Shown here piece after piece: positions 26,636-37,051 of a DNA stretch of 52,127 nucleotides; positions within the stretch are counted from its first letter, which is position 1, and the number at the start of each line of letters is the position of its first letter. Below the pieces are notes generated by a model. It made no database searches. It worked only from the letters and a program-made list of their open reading frames with translations, and was not told the DNA's origin. The position numbers were made by a program, and so were the translations under genes. This DNA is from Bacillota bacterium (GTDB lineage Bacteria > Planctomycetota > UBA8108 > UBA1146), in assembly GCA_003973385.1 (NCBI GenBank), contig QNYK01000103.1, positions 1 through 52,127 of the forward strand, given 5' to 3'.

Positions 26636-26741
26636 CTTCAACTGTGACTTGTGACAGCAGGCGGAACTCGGCTTCCAGCGGCACGATCGTTGCGAAATGA
26701 GGAGATGATCGGAAATGTCAAGGATCTGAAATGGGGCTTCG

Positions 26742-27197
26742 ATGCTGGCCGAGATCTTCACACCGGGGTCACGGTTTGGCGGGGTTCGCTACCGAGTGCT
26801 GCTCGCTGACGACGATGCCGGAGTGCGTGGATCTCTGGCGGCATTACTCGATGGTGACGGATTCGAAACGGCAAATGTCGGTGGAGGAGTCGAGGCGCTG
26901 GAGTTGTTGCGACGATTTCAGTCGGCACCGTCGCCCGGCACCGTGGCTGCTAGCCCTTTCGATTTCCTGGTGCTGGATGTGCATATGCCAGATCTGACCG
27001 GGGTCGAGTTACTGAGAAGGATCCGGACCGAGTATCACTGGCAACTGCCGGCGCTCTTCGTCAGCGGTGAAGCGAGTATCGAGTTGAGACAGGATGTAAT
27101 AGCAGCAGGTGGTTTCGCATTGTTGCCGAAACCGGTCGAGCCAGACGATTTCCGGAGTTGTATCCGGGATCTGGTTCAAACCTTGCTGAAGAATTGA
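26742..27197 (+). CDS. Stand-alone response regulator (receiver domain only)
   Basis: 151 residues forming a single CheY-like receiver domain. The acidic pocket DDD is at 23-25, the phosphoacceptor Asp79 in FLVLDVHMPD, the Ser/Thr switch in LFVSGE and the conserved Lys in LLPKPVEPDD. No output domain follows, so it signals through a partner or a histidine kinase phosphorelay. No kinase gene is near. GGGG lies about five bases before the ATG. It diverges from mgtE. Confidence 0.87.
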   Translation: MLAEIFTPGSRFGGVRYRVLLADDDAGVRGSLAALLDGDGFETANVGGGVEALELLRRFQSAPSPGTVAASPFDFLVLDVHMPDLTGVELLRRIRTEYHWQLPALFVSGEASIELRQDVIAAGGFALLPKPVEPDDFRSCIRDLVQTLLKN

Positions 27198-27286
27198 AAA
27201 CAGATATCTGACGGGAGCCCGAGGCTGGGTCCGCAGAAATCGTCAAGCGAACGCCCAACTGGGCACGGGAAAGAGAGGCGACTCCG

Positions 27287-27583
27287 ATGGCGAATCTCAA
27301 TCTTCGCCCGCTCAACGACAAGATCGTCGTCAAGCGACTCGAAGCTGAGGACAAGACCAAGGGCGGGATTTTCCTGCCGGATAATGCGAAGGAAAAGCCG
27401 AGCGAGGGGCGAGTGATGGCCCTTGGAGACGGCAAACTCCTCAAGGATGGCAAACGCGCCAATTTTCAGGTCAGCAAGAATGATCGTGTCATCTTCAGTT
27501 CCTACGCCGGGACACAGATCAAGGTGGATGGCGAAGAGTACCTGATCATGAGCGAGGACGATGTCCTCGCGATTGTCGACTAG
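27287..27583 (+). CDS. groES: Co-chaperonin GroES
   Basis: 98 residues. The GroES fold is clear: LRPLNDKIVVKRLEAEDKT, the mobile loop TKGGIFLPDNAKEKPSEGRV that contacts GroEL, and the C-terminal VDGEEYLIMSEDDVLAIV. It caps the GroEL cage in ATP-dependent protein folding. GAGAGG lies upstream of the ATG. No CIRCE inverted repeat (TTAGCACTC-N9-GAGTGCTAA) is visible upstream, so HrcA control is not indicated. groEL follows after 72 bases. Confidence 0.97.
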   Translation: MANLNLRPLNDKIVVKRLEAEDKTKGGIFLPDNAKEKPSEGRVMALGDGKLLKDGKRANFQVSKNDRVIFSSYAGTQIKVDGEEYLIMSEDDVLAIVD

Positions 27584-27603
27584 TTCACTCGAATAAACCC
27601 AGT

Positions 27604-29308
<1,705 letters not shown>

Positions 29309-29334
29309 CCCAGCGCAAGATGAACTGAAGTCAG

Positions 29335-29370
29335 GGTCCCGTTCCGCTTTGTGCGGTGCGGGGCCTCTTC
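29335..29370 (+). terminator. Probable terminator after groEL
   Basis: GGTCCCG (29335-29341) pairs with CGGGGCC (29359-29365) with one G-U, and inside it CCGC pairs with GCGG around TTTGT. TCTTC follows, a short pyrimidine run. It lies 27 bases after the groEL stop, before the convergent helicase gene. Confidence 0.6.
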
Positions 29371-29448
29371 ACATCTGGTGGCCCTGCAACTCTTGTGAGA
29401 TGGAACCCGGCTGATGCAAGTGGCGCAGACAAGGATCTGATCGGTGGA

Positions 29449-30831
29449 TCAGTGAGAGCGGCGGCCACCACTTCGTCCACGAGAACCGGAGTTACCGCCC
29501 CGGCGAGGGTTCGAGCGAGGATTTCGTCCACCTCCGGCGCTCTTGTAACGCCCTCCACCGCGAGGGGGCCCGCTTCCGGACCTCGTGGATGTGCGCCGGT
29601 ACGATCTGTGATTCGGATCAGGCCGCGCTCCCTTGGGTGGGCGCCACTTGTCCTCGGCGATGGGGAATCCGGTTTCCTTGAGGATGCGGCTCCAGTTGAT
29701 TCGATCACGGGAATCGATCAGGCTAATCGCTACGCCGTCGGCTCCGGCTCTACCGGTCCTGCCGATCCTGTGTACATAGGTCTCGACCTCATCAGGAATG
29801 TCGTAGTTCACGACTCTCGTGACCGCCTCCACATCGAGGCCCCTCGCGGCGACATCAGTGGCGACCAGCGTCGTGATCCGCTTGTCCTTGAAGCCTTCGA
29901 GTACCTTGAAGCGTCGATCCTGGTCATGGTCGCCGTGGAGTGAGCCAGCAGGATATCCGCGCCCCCAGAGGTCCCGGTCGAGGTCGATCACCGCCCTGCG
30001 TGTGTTGCAAAAAATGATGCAGGTGTCATCGGGATTATTGTCGAGCAACTGGTGAACCCAGTGCCTCTTGGCCCAGTCATCGCAACGAACAAATCGCTGC
30101 TGGATGTCAGGCACCGTTGCGATCTCCTTGATGGTTGAGATCAACTCTGGATCTCTCATGAACTGCCGGGTCAACGACTTGATCCGCGGCGGAACAGTCG
30201 CAGAGAAGAGGTAGGTCTGTCGCTCTGGTGGAGTGTGCTGGAGGATTTCGGAGACATCATCGATGAAACCCATGTCCAGCATGCGATCAGCCTCGTCGAG
30301 CACGACATGTTCGACCCAGCCTAGACGGATCTTGCCACTGCGAAGGAAGTCGAGAACTCGTCCGGGAGTTCCCACAACCATCTGGGCTCCCTTTCTCAAC
30401 TGAAGTATCTGCTGAGATTGGTGCACTCCACCTACGACAAGAGCGACTCGCAATCCGAGAGGCTCGCCCATGACTGAGGCGACTTCTTCGACCTGCTGAG
30501 CCAGTTCACGGGTCGGGCACAGGACGAGAGCTTGAACTGCGACTCTCTCCGAGTCGAGTTGGCCCAGGATGGGGCAGGTGAATGCGAGAGTCTTTCCTGT
30601 GCCGGTTTCGGCCTTGCCGATCAGGTCTTTTCCAGCCAGCGCGACCGGAATCGTCATCTCCTGGATAGGTGTAGGATGGGTGAAACCGAGTGCAGAGAGG
30701 CGATCCTGGATGGCGGCGGTCAGGGGAAGATCTGCGAATGTGGTGCCGGTAGTCTCTCCCTCTTCCTCGTCCTGGGGGTCAGGTGACGGCTTGGGGGTAT
30801 CGAGGCCGGAGGAGAAATCATCGCTATCCAT
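29449..30831 (-). CDS. DEAD-box ATP-dependent RNA helicase
   Basis: 460 residues from ATG 30831 (ATG 30858 also in frame). All core motifs are present: Q motif (GFTHPTPIQ), motif I AETGTGKT, Ia PTRELAQQ, GTPGRVLDFL, II DEAD, III SAT, IV IIFCNTR, V ATDVAARGLD and VI HRIGRTGRAG. The C-terminus (about the last 60 residues) is basic and rich in Arg-Gly-Gly and Ser, an RNA-binding tail. It is acidic at the extreme N-terminus. RhlE/DeaD-like enzymes remodel rRNA and mRNA; the exact subfamily is not certain. Confidence 0.93.
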   Translation of the reverse strand: MDSDDFSSGLDTPKPSPDPQDEEEGETTGTTFADLPLTAAIQDRLSALGFTHPTPIQEMTIPVALAGKDLIGKAETGTGKTLAFTCPILGQLDSERVAVQALVLCPTRELAQQVEEVASVMGEPLGLRVALVVGGVHQSQQILQLRKGAQMVVGTPGRVLDFLRSGKIRLGWVEHVVLDEADRMLDMGFIDDVSEILQHTPPERQTYLFSATVPPRIKSLTRQFMRDPELISTIKEIATVPDIQQRFVRCDDWAKRHWVHQLLDNNPDDTCIIFCNTRRAVIDLDRDLWGRGYPAGSLHGDHDQDRRFKVLEGFKDKRITTLVATDVAARGLDVEAVTRVVNYDIPDEVETYVHRIGRTGRAGADGVAISLIDSRDRINWSRILKETGFPIAEDKWRPPKGARPDPNHRSYRRTSTRSGSGPPRGGGRYKSAGGGRNPRSNPRRGGNSGSRGRSGGRRSH

Positions 30832-30999
30832 AATGGCTATTGTACGCATCTCGACCATCGAGCGACATCAGACCTGAGGGAATTCCTCGACCTTTGATGC
30901 CGGCACGATAGGCCTCTGATATGATCTGATCGGTACCGATGTAATGCTGCAGTTCAATAGCACCAGGATCGCCTTTTAAGCGTTGGAGAGACCTCTGGC

Positions 31000-32322
31000 A
31001 TGAGAATCACGATAGTTGGTACAGGATATGTTGGGCTGGTGACAGGCACCTGCTTTGCGGAAAGCGGGAATACTGTTTGTTGTGTGGATCACGATGCCGA
31101 AAAAATAGAGAGCCTGAAGACCGGCGAGATTCCTATATATGAACCGGGCCTCGAAGAGCTGGTGGAGAGGAATACGGCCGCGGGCAGACTCATATTCTCG
31201 ACCAATCTGGCCGCCTCGATAAAGGACGCTGAAGTTGTCTTCATCGCAGTCGGAACTCCCCAGGGAGAGAATGGAGCCTGTGATCTTACCGCAGTTCGGA
31301 CCGTGGCAGCGGAGATTGGCGCAGCGATGACGGGTCCGCTTGTTGTTGTCAACAAGTCCACGGTACCAGTAGGAACAGCTGCGGTAGTCGCCGATATCAT
31401 CCGCTCTGCCTGTGAACATCAGATCCATGTCGTTTCGAATCCAGAATTCCTCAAGGAAGGGGCTGCGATCGATGACTTCATGAAACCTGATCGGGTGGTC
31501 ATCGGTACCGATGACAATGACGCTGCGGATCTGATGAGAGAGTTGTACTCTCCCTTTGTCCGGACAGGAAAGCCACTTCTGGTGATGGACCAGGCCTCAG
31601 CAGAACTGACCAAATACGCATCCAATGCGATGCTCGCAACCAAGATCTCGTTCATGAATGACATCTCGCGCCTGTGCGAACACGTGGGAGCCAATGTCAC
31701 CAAGGTCAGGCAGGGGATGGGAACAGATGCCAGGATCGGGCCGCACTTTCTGTTTCCTGGCGTTGGCTACGGGGGGTCATGTTTTCCCAAGGATGTCAGA
31801 GCTCTTTCTGCGCTCGCCAGGGAGATCGGGTCTCCACTTCAGATTCTCGAAGCAGTCGATGAAGTCAATGATCGCCAGAAGCGATACCTTGTCGAGAAGG
31901 TGATCGACAGGTTTGGAACTGATCTGTCCGGCCACTGTTTCGCGATGTGGGGCTTGGCATTCAAGCCGCGCACCGATGACATGAGGGAAGCTCCCTCTGT
32001 TGTCATCGCGAGGGGACTGGTCGAGAGAGGCGCCAAACTTTGTGGGCATGACCCCGAGGCACTCGGCAGTGCCAGGGCAGAAATGGGAGACTTGATCGAG
32101 TACAGTACAGATCCGTACGACGCTCTCAAGGGCGCCAGTGCCTTGTTGCTGGTGACAGAGTGGAACGAATATCGAAGACCCGATTTCAAGCGGGTGAAAG
32201 AACTTCTTTCAGAGCCAGTCATCTACGACGGTAGAAACATCTGGAGTGCTGAAATGACGGAAAGATATGGTCTCGAATACCACGGGATCGGAACCAGGAG
32301 TACTCACGATGGTAGCCAGTAG
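31000..32322 (+). CDS. ugd: UDP-glucose 6-dehydrogenase
   Basis: 440 residues. N-terminal Rossmann NAD-binding [15 protein letters not shown], the family phrase [32 protein letters not shown], the catalytic-site helix [20 protein letters not shown] and the catalytic Cys261 in [10 protein letters not shown]. The C-terminal half contains [16 protein letters not shown]. It oxidises UDP-glucose to UDP-glucuronate. The next gene decarboxylates that product, and they overlap by 14 bases, so this is a UDP-xylose route for surface polysaccharide. Confidence 0.96.
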   Translation: MRITIVGTGYVGLVTGTCFAESGNTVCCVDHDAEKIESLKTGEIPIYEPGLEELVERNTAAGRLIFSTNLAASIKDAEVVFIAVGTPQGENGACDLTAVRTVAAEIGAAMTGPLVVVNKSTVPVGTAAVVADIIRSACEHQIHVVSNPEFLKEGAAIDDFMKPDRVVIGTDDNDAADLMRELYSPFVRTGKPLLVMDQASAELTKYASNAMLATKISFMNDISRLCEHVGANVTKVRQGMGTDARIGPHFLFPGVGYGGSCFPKDVRALSALAREIGSPLQILEAVDEVNDRQKRYLVEKVIDRFGTDLSGHCFAMWGLAFKPRTDDMREAPSVVIARGLVERGAKLCGHDPEALGSARAEMGDLIEYSTDPYDALKGASALLLVTEWNEYRRPDFKRVKELLSEPVIYDGRNIWSAEMTERYGLEYHGIGTRSTHDGSQ

Positions 32323-33280
32323 AGTACTCATCACAGGAGGAGCTGGCTTCATCGGTTCTCATCTGGCAGATCTGTTCATCGAACGAGACTGCGATGTTGT
32401 TGTGATGGATAATCTTCTCACGGGAGACATCCGCAACATCGAGCATCTCATCGGGAACCCGAGATTTACATTCATCCGCCATGATGTCACCCAGTTCATT
32501 CATGTTCCGGGCAAGATCGACTCGATACTTCACTTCGCATCGCCGGCGAGCCCCATCGATTACCAGGAATTTCCGATCCAGACCTTGAAGGTCGGTTCAC
32601 TGGGAACCCACAAGGCACTTGGATTGGCGAAAGCTTGTGGAGCCAAGTTCCTGCTGGCCAGCACCAGTGAAGTATATGGCGATCCACTGGTTCATCCCCA
32701 GCCTGAATCGTACTGGGGAAATGTGAACCCCATCGGAGTACGAGGTGTATACGATGAAGCGAAGCGTTTTGCCGAGGCGATGACGCTTGCCTATCATCGA
32801 AGCCACGGGATAGACACACGAATCGTGAGGATCTTCAATACCTACGGGCCCAGGATGAGACTCAACGATGGCAGGGCATTGCCTAACTTCATTTGCCAGG
32901 CACTTCGCGAAGAACCCCTCACGGTCTTTGGAGATGGCTCGCAGACTCGCTCCTTTTGCCATGTCAGCGATCTGATCGATGGGATCTACCGACTTCTGGA
33001 ATCTGATGTCACGGATCCGGTCAATCTGGGTAATCCGGATGAGATTCCGATCATCGGATTCGCCAATGAAGTCATCTCTGCGACCAGTTCAACCAGCAAG
33101 ATCGAGCACTTCCCCCTGCCAGAAGATGATCCGCAGGTGCGACAGCCCGATATTTCCCGCGCCATGAGACTGCTGAATTGGAAGCCAAAGGTGTCGTTGA
33201 GAGATGGGCTTGCCCTCACCATTCCATACTTCGAAAAGGCCCTGCGATCTGCCGAAGGCGAATCGGTCATCAGCCAGTAG
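32309..33280 (+). CDS. UDP-glucuronate decarboxylase (UDP-xylose synthase)
   Basis: 323 residues from ATG 32309 (AGGAG eight bases upstream), starting inside the ugd end. Extended SDR fold: [14 protein letters not shown], the acidic [31 protein letters not shown] with the catalytic Ser/Thr, and Y148-x-x-x-K152 in [21 protein letters not shown] and [17 protein letters not shown] are typical of UXS enzymes. It converts UDP-glucuronate to UDP-xylose with bound NAD. Context next to ugd supports this over a 4-epimerase. Confidence 0.93.
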   Translation: MVASRVLITGGAGFIGSHLADLFIERDCDVVVMDNLLTGDIRNIEHLIGNPRFTFIRHDVTQFIHVPGKIDSILHFASPASPIDYQEFPIQTLKVGSLGTHKALGLAKACGAKFLLASTSEVYGDPLVHPQPESYWGNVNPIGVRGVYDEAKRFAEAMTLAYHRSHGIDTRIVRIFNTYGPRMRLNDGRALPNFICQALREEPLTVFGDGSQTRSFCHVSDLIDGIYRLLESDVTDPVNLGNPDEIPIIGFANEVISATSSTSKIEHFPLPEDDPQVRQPDISRAMRLLNWKPKVSLRDGLALTIPYFEKALRSAEGESVISQ

Positions 33281-33302
33281 CACTGTTCGAGGAGAACTAC
33301 TC

Positions 33303-34151
33303 GTGAAAAAACCGAGTCAAATCCTCATCGCTGCAGACACCTCGACAGAGGAGATCGACCACTTCATCACGGAGGTGTCGAGTTCTCTGGAGAACCTGGG
33401 AGTTCACTGCCGCATCTGGTCACCCAACGCTTCGAGTACCCCGGAAATCACGGATGATCTTGTCATCGTGATCGGTGGCGACGGCGCCTTGATGTCGTTA
33501 CTTCGTTCTCTCAATCATCCGCAGGTTCCGATCTTCGGTGTCAACTTCGGTCGGGTGGGGTTTCTGATGAACCCGAAGCAAGATCCAGCAGATCTGGTCG
33601 ACACCTTGCTGGGGGGCAATTTCGTCGAGCAACGACTTCCAGTCCTCGAAGCGAGCTGGACCTCGTCGGGTACTCAGAAGATGGGAAGTGCAGCGGGCAT
33701 CAACGACATCGTTCTGGAGCGTGACTCGGGTCAGACGGTTCACCTCGGGGTCTACATCGATGAGATTTTTCTCAATGCATATTCGGGAGACGGGCTCGTC
33801 ATTTCCACCCCCGCTGGATCGACAGCGTACTCACTCGCTGCAGGTGGACCCGTGGTGCATCCAGATGTGGAGGGTGTGATCGTCACTCCACTCAATGCTC
33901 ATCGTCCCGTGCAGTTCCATTCGCTGCAATTTCCGGTCGTGTTGCCGCTCGATACGACGATCCGGGTCGTTGGCGAGGGAGTTACGAAGAGACCGATCAG
34001 GGTAGTTGTCGACGGAGAGTCCTTCTCTGATATCGAGGAACTGCGCGTTCAGGCGAGAGGCGATTCTGTCAGATTGCTACGCCCTGTCGGTCATGAGTAC
34101 ATCCAGAGCCTGTTGACTCGCATCATCGGCGAGGGGCAAGCCCGGCCCTGA
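33303..34151 (+). CDS. nadK: NAD kinase
   Basis: 282 residues from GTG 33303, with GAGGAG about eight bases upstream; longer readings run into the UXS gene. The NAD kinase signature GGDG is at 58-61 (VIVIGGDGALMSLLR), followed by FGVNFGRVGFLMN, INDIVLERD and the NAD-binding STPAGSTAYSLAAGGPVVHP. It phosphorylates NAD to NADP in the cytoplasm. It follows the nucleotide-sugar genes by 22 bases, so it is probably co-transcribed. Confidence 0.95.
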   Translation: MKKPSQILIAADTSTEEIDHFITEVSSSLENLGVHCRIWSPNASSTPEITDDLVIVIGGDGALMSLLRSLNHPQVPIFGVNFGRVGFLMNPKQDPADLVDTLLGGNFVEQRLPVLEASWTSSGTQKMGSAAGINDIVLERDSGQTVHLGVYIDEIFLNAYSGDGLVISTPAGSTAYSLAAGGPVVHPDVEGVIVTPLNAHRPVQFHSLQFPVVLPLDTTIRVVGEGVTKRPIRVVVDGESFSDIEELRVQARGDSVRLLRPVGHEYIQSLLTRIIGEGQARP

Positions 34152-34221
34152 CAAGGATCCTGGATGGATCGAGATCGCAGTACTCGATCAGGCTTCTGTC
34201 GTCGCCTACCATCGAGATGCC

Positions 34222-35751
34222 ATGGCCAATCCCGATGACGACTTACTGTCTCTGATTTCAGGTGTCTTCCTCCCGAAGAAGGGGGAAAAGGCCTCTCTCC
34301 AGGCAGTGTCACCCCTGCTTGGCTGGCTCCGGAGTAGCTTTGCAGCCCAGCGAGGGATTGTCGTCAGCTGTGGTGAAACCGGCAATTATCATGTCTGGAG
34401 TTCACGGAACGCCGAGGGGCGAAAGATAGCCAACGCGGATACCACCATCTCTCACCACGCATTCGAGCAAGGTTCTCACAGTACGGAACCGGTGCTATTT
34501 CGAGACTCCCACCTCGATCGAAGGATGCGAACCCCCTCGGAGACAGAGGGAGTACAGAGGGCTCAGTGGATCCTTGTGATACCACTGGTAAACCAGCAGG
34601 AGGCGACTTCCATCTACCTGGATTCGAAATTTGGCGATGGTCCAGGCGATGCAGAACTCGACGCCAATCAAGCACTGGTGGTTTCGTTGATCGGATCGCT
34701 GCTGGAACTGGATCATCTTCGAAGGAACACTACTTCCACGGTACAACCAACAGATGTAGTTGAAGAACCCAGCAAACCGGTAGAGCCGATCAAGAGGCCC
34801 AACGAACCCGTGTTGTCCAAGATGGGGGATTTCACCACTCATTCCGCTTTGCTGAAAAAACCAATCGAACAGTTGAAAAAGATTGCTCCAACGAAGATCC
34901 CGGTACTCATCCAGGGAGAGAGCGGTACAGGCAAGGAACTGCTGGCGAGGGCCATCCATCAGGCCAGCGGCAGCGACACCGAAATGGTCGTGCTCCACTG
35001 CGGAACCGTCACGGAGTCACTGGTGGAGATCGAGCTATTTGGAAACGAAAAAGGCGCCTTCACCGATGCCCAGCAGGAGCGGCATGGGCTGATCGATCGA
35101 GCTGCTGGAGGCACCCTGCTACTCGATGCCATCGATGAAGGCTCCCCAGCACTGCAGGCAGCATTGCTGAGAGTCATCGAATCGGGCAGGTACAGAAGAG
35201 TTGCAGGTACAGAAGAGCTGGAGGCAGATATTCGAATTCTCGCCTGTGCATCTGCGATCAAACATGGGGCGGGGATTCGTCCTGATCTGCAATTCCGGCT
35301 GGCCGGATTTGAGATCCAGTTGCCTCCGTTTCGAGATCGACCTGAAGACTCCTTGATGATCATCGATCAATACATTGCGGGTGAGATGTCGGATCCACCT
35401 CGATTGCTCGCGGATGCTCAGGCGTTGTTACTCTCCCACCACTGGCCGGGTAATGGTTGGGATGCTATCCATCTGGCCAGGCGGATCTGCGCTTCAGGAC
35501 TCAGGAGTATCGACGGCGCTGCGATGCAGGAGTTGCTGGGTGGGGGTGTCCAGCGTGGGGAAGAAATCCAGATAGGTGTCAAGGATGTGCTCGGGCGAGC
35601 CGAGCGAGAAGTGATCCTCAGGGCTCTGGATCAATCTGGTGGCAACAAATCGGAGGCGTGTCAATCGCTCGGAATCTCAAGACGAACGCTATATCGGAGG
35701 ATGCAGAAGCACGGTATTTCGCTCAAGAGTCCTGATCGTCGGGGAGGTTGA
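34222..35751 (+). CDS. Degenerate sigma-54-type (Fis family) regulator with GAF-like sensor
   Basis: 509 residues. A GAF-like N-terminal domain (about 20-170), a Pro-rich linker, an AAA+ domain and a Fis-type helix-turn-helix (GGNKSEACQSLGISRRTLYRRM). Walker A is intact (GESGTGKE, 232-239). The sigma-54 contact loop reads GAFTDA (278-283), with Asp in place of the second Gly. Walker B reads LLLDAIDE, with Ala303 replacing the catalytic Glu next to Asp302. Both changes are expected to impair ATP hydrolysis and sigma-54 remodelling. It may bind DNA and ATP without being a classic activator. It follows nadK by 70 bases. Confidence 0.85.
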   Translation: MANPDDDLLSLISGVFLPKKGEKASLQAVSPLLGWLRSSFAAQRGIVVSCGETGNYHVWSSRNAEGRKIANADTTISHHAFEQGSHSTEPVLFRDSHLDRRMRTPSETEGVQRAQWILVIPLVNQQEATSIYLDSKFGDGPGDAELDANQALVVSLIGSLLELDHLRRNTTSTVQPTDVVEEPSKPVEPIKRPNEPVLSKMGDFTTHSALLKKPIEQLKKIAPTKIPVLIQGESGTGKELLARAIHQASGSDTEMVVLHCGTVTESLVEIELFGNEKGAFTDAQQERHGLIDRAAGGTLLLDAIDEGSPALQAALLRVIESGRYRRVAGTEELEADIRILACASAIKHGAGIRPDLQFRLAGFEIQLPPFRDRPEDSLMIIDQYIAGEMSDPPRLLADAQALLLSHHWPGNGWDAIHLARRICASGLRSIDGAAMQELLGGGVQRGEEIQIGVKDVLGRAEREVILRALDQSGGNKSEACQSLGISRRTLYRRMQKHGISLKSPDRRGG

Positions 35752-35926
35752 TCGAGGTCTCTTCCGAGCTGCTATCAGGTATTGATTTGTCATACTCCAG
35801 CTCATCCTGAAAGAAGGTGACACCAAACTGCTCTTCGAATCCCAGGCCTCGCCACAACAGGTGATCCAGAAACTCACAGTGAGCCGGCTTCTGGTCGAAG
35901 CGTTTTCGATATTTTGAATCTTGCAT
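35723..35926 (-). CDS. Small acidic hypothetical protein
   Basis: 67 residues, N-terminus basic (MQDSKYRKRFDQKPAHCE), C-terminus acidic (SSSEETSINLPDDQD). The composition looks more like a real protein than a shadow frame. It overlaps the end of the convergent regulator gene by 29 bases and lies downstream of the E1 genes. No family is recognised and no clear ribosome site is seen, so it could be spurious. Confidence 0.4.
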   Translation of the reverse strand: MQDSKYRKRFDQKPAHCEFLDHLLWRGLGFEEQFGVTFFQDELEYDKSIPDSSSEETSINLPDDQDS

Positions 35927-36049
35927 GTAGTTTTCGAGGCCTGGACGGAGCCTCTTAATCCCCTGACATGAGGATCCGGAAACCGGGAACGATCGGACCT
36001 GAAATTTGAATTAATTATTGCGGGAGGACTGACTGCCGAATGGAGCAGT

Positions 36050-37051
36050 TCATTGCTGCTTCAATTGCCTCAATTCGGAACAGATGCGCTCTGCGGATGG
36101 GATTCGAGTCGCTTCCAGGTCCTTGTGATATGGCGGTGGACTGTCGGGATAGGTGATCCGCAGCACCGGTGCATCCAGGGTCCAGATGGCATCTTGGCAG
36201 ATTTGCGCAGCGATCTCGGCACCGAAACCACCTGTAGAGGTGGCCTCATGGATGATGGCGACACGGCTGGTCCTCTCGACAGATTCGAGGATGGTTGTGA
36301 TATCGAGTGGGCACAGCACTGGAAGGTCAATCACCTCGATCTCGATACCTTCCTCGGCAAGGGTCGAGGCCGCTTCGAGGGTGCGGTGGGTCATCCAGCC
36401 CCACGAGATGACTGTGATGTCGGTGCCGGACCTCAGCACGTTCGATTCAGCCTCGATACGGTCAGGGGTGGTGTTCTTGTCGATGGCAGATCGTTCTCGA
36501 CGGTACAGAAACTTGTGTTCGAAATAGAGAACAGGATTGGGGTCGCGGATGGCTGCGCGAAGCAGTCGGTATGCGTCACCGGAGAAGGATGGTGTGACCA
36601 CTTTCAGTCCCGGAGTGTGCAGGAACCACGCTTCGATATTCTGTGAGTGAAATGCACCTGCTCCCATCCCACCTCCGCCGGGTAGGCGGATGACCATCGG
36701 TACCGGATGTTCAGTTCTCCAGAACATCTTGGCAGCAACGTTCACGAGCTGATTGAAACCACATGAGATGAAATCTGCGAATTGCATCTCGATGACCGGC
36801 TTTGTCCCCAGCATCGCTGCGCCGGTAGCGATTCCAATAGTGCCGCTCTCTGCGATGGGTGTATTACGAATCCGTTGATCACCAAATTCATCCAGAAATC
36901 CCCTGGTGATCTTGAATGCTCCACCGTGGTCCGCGATATCCTGACCCATCAAGACCACCGATGGATCTGCACGCATCTCGTCCCTGAGTGCATCGCTGAT
37001 GGCATCGATATAGAGAATCTCGCTCTGATCGGTGGAGGATTCAGTCGGCAT
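36050..37051 (-). CDS. 2-oxoacid dehydrogenase E1 component, beta subunit
   Basis: 333 residues with the transketolase-like pyrimidine-binding and C-terminal domains of E1-beta: AISDALRDEMRADPSVVLMG, GQDIADHGGAFKITRGF, RIRNTPIAESGTIGIATGAA, IEMQFADFISCGFNQL, RLPGGGGMGAGAFHSQ, and the C-terminal VTPSFSGDAYRLLRAAIRDP and EATSTGGFGAEIAAQI. With the alpha subunit it forms the ThDP-dependent decarboxylase of a pyruvate, branched-chain or acetoin dehydrogenase. The two genes overlap by 11 bases. No E2 or E3 gene is adjacent, so the substrate is undetermined. Confidence 0.92.
   Translation of the reverse strand: MPTESSTDQSEILYIDAISDALRDEMRADPSVVLMGQDIADHGGAFKITRGFLDEFGDQRIRNTPIAESGTIGIATGAAMLGTKPVIEMQFADFISCGFNQLVNVAAKMFWRTEHPVPMVIRLPGGGGMGAGAFHSQNIEAWFLHTPGLKVVTPSFSGDAYRLLRAAIRDPNPVLYFEHKFLYRRERSAIDKNTTPDRIEAESNVLRSGTDITVISWGWMTHRTLEAASTLAEEGIEIEVIDLPVLCPLDITTILESVERTSRVAIIHEATSTGGFGAEIAAQICQDAIWTLDAPVLRITYPDSPPPYHKDLEATRIPSAERICSELRQLKQQ

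Noticed and set aside
26601-26660. GGGTGAGGTCTCC on the plus strand resembling the first block of the M-box riboswitch
   Set aside because: It is on the wrong strand for mgtE, lacks the later conserved M-box blocks, and the plus-strand gene after it is a response regulator.
30892-30922. TTGATG and TATGAT as a promoter for ugd
   Set aside because: The spacing is about 20 bases, too long for a confident sigma-70 promoter.
35936-35954. GAGGC/GCCTC hairpin as terminator of the degenerate regulator gene
   Set aside because: Only five base pairs with a nine-base loop and TTAAT after it, and nearly 190 bases past the stop.
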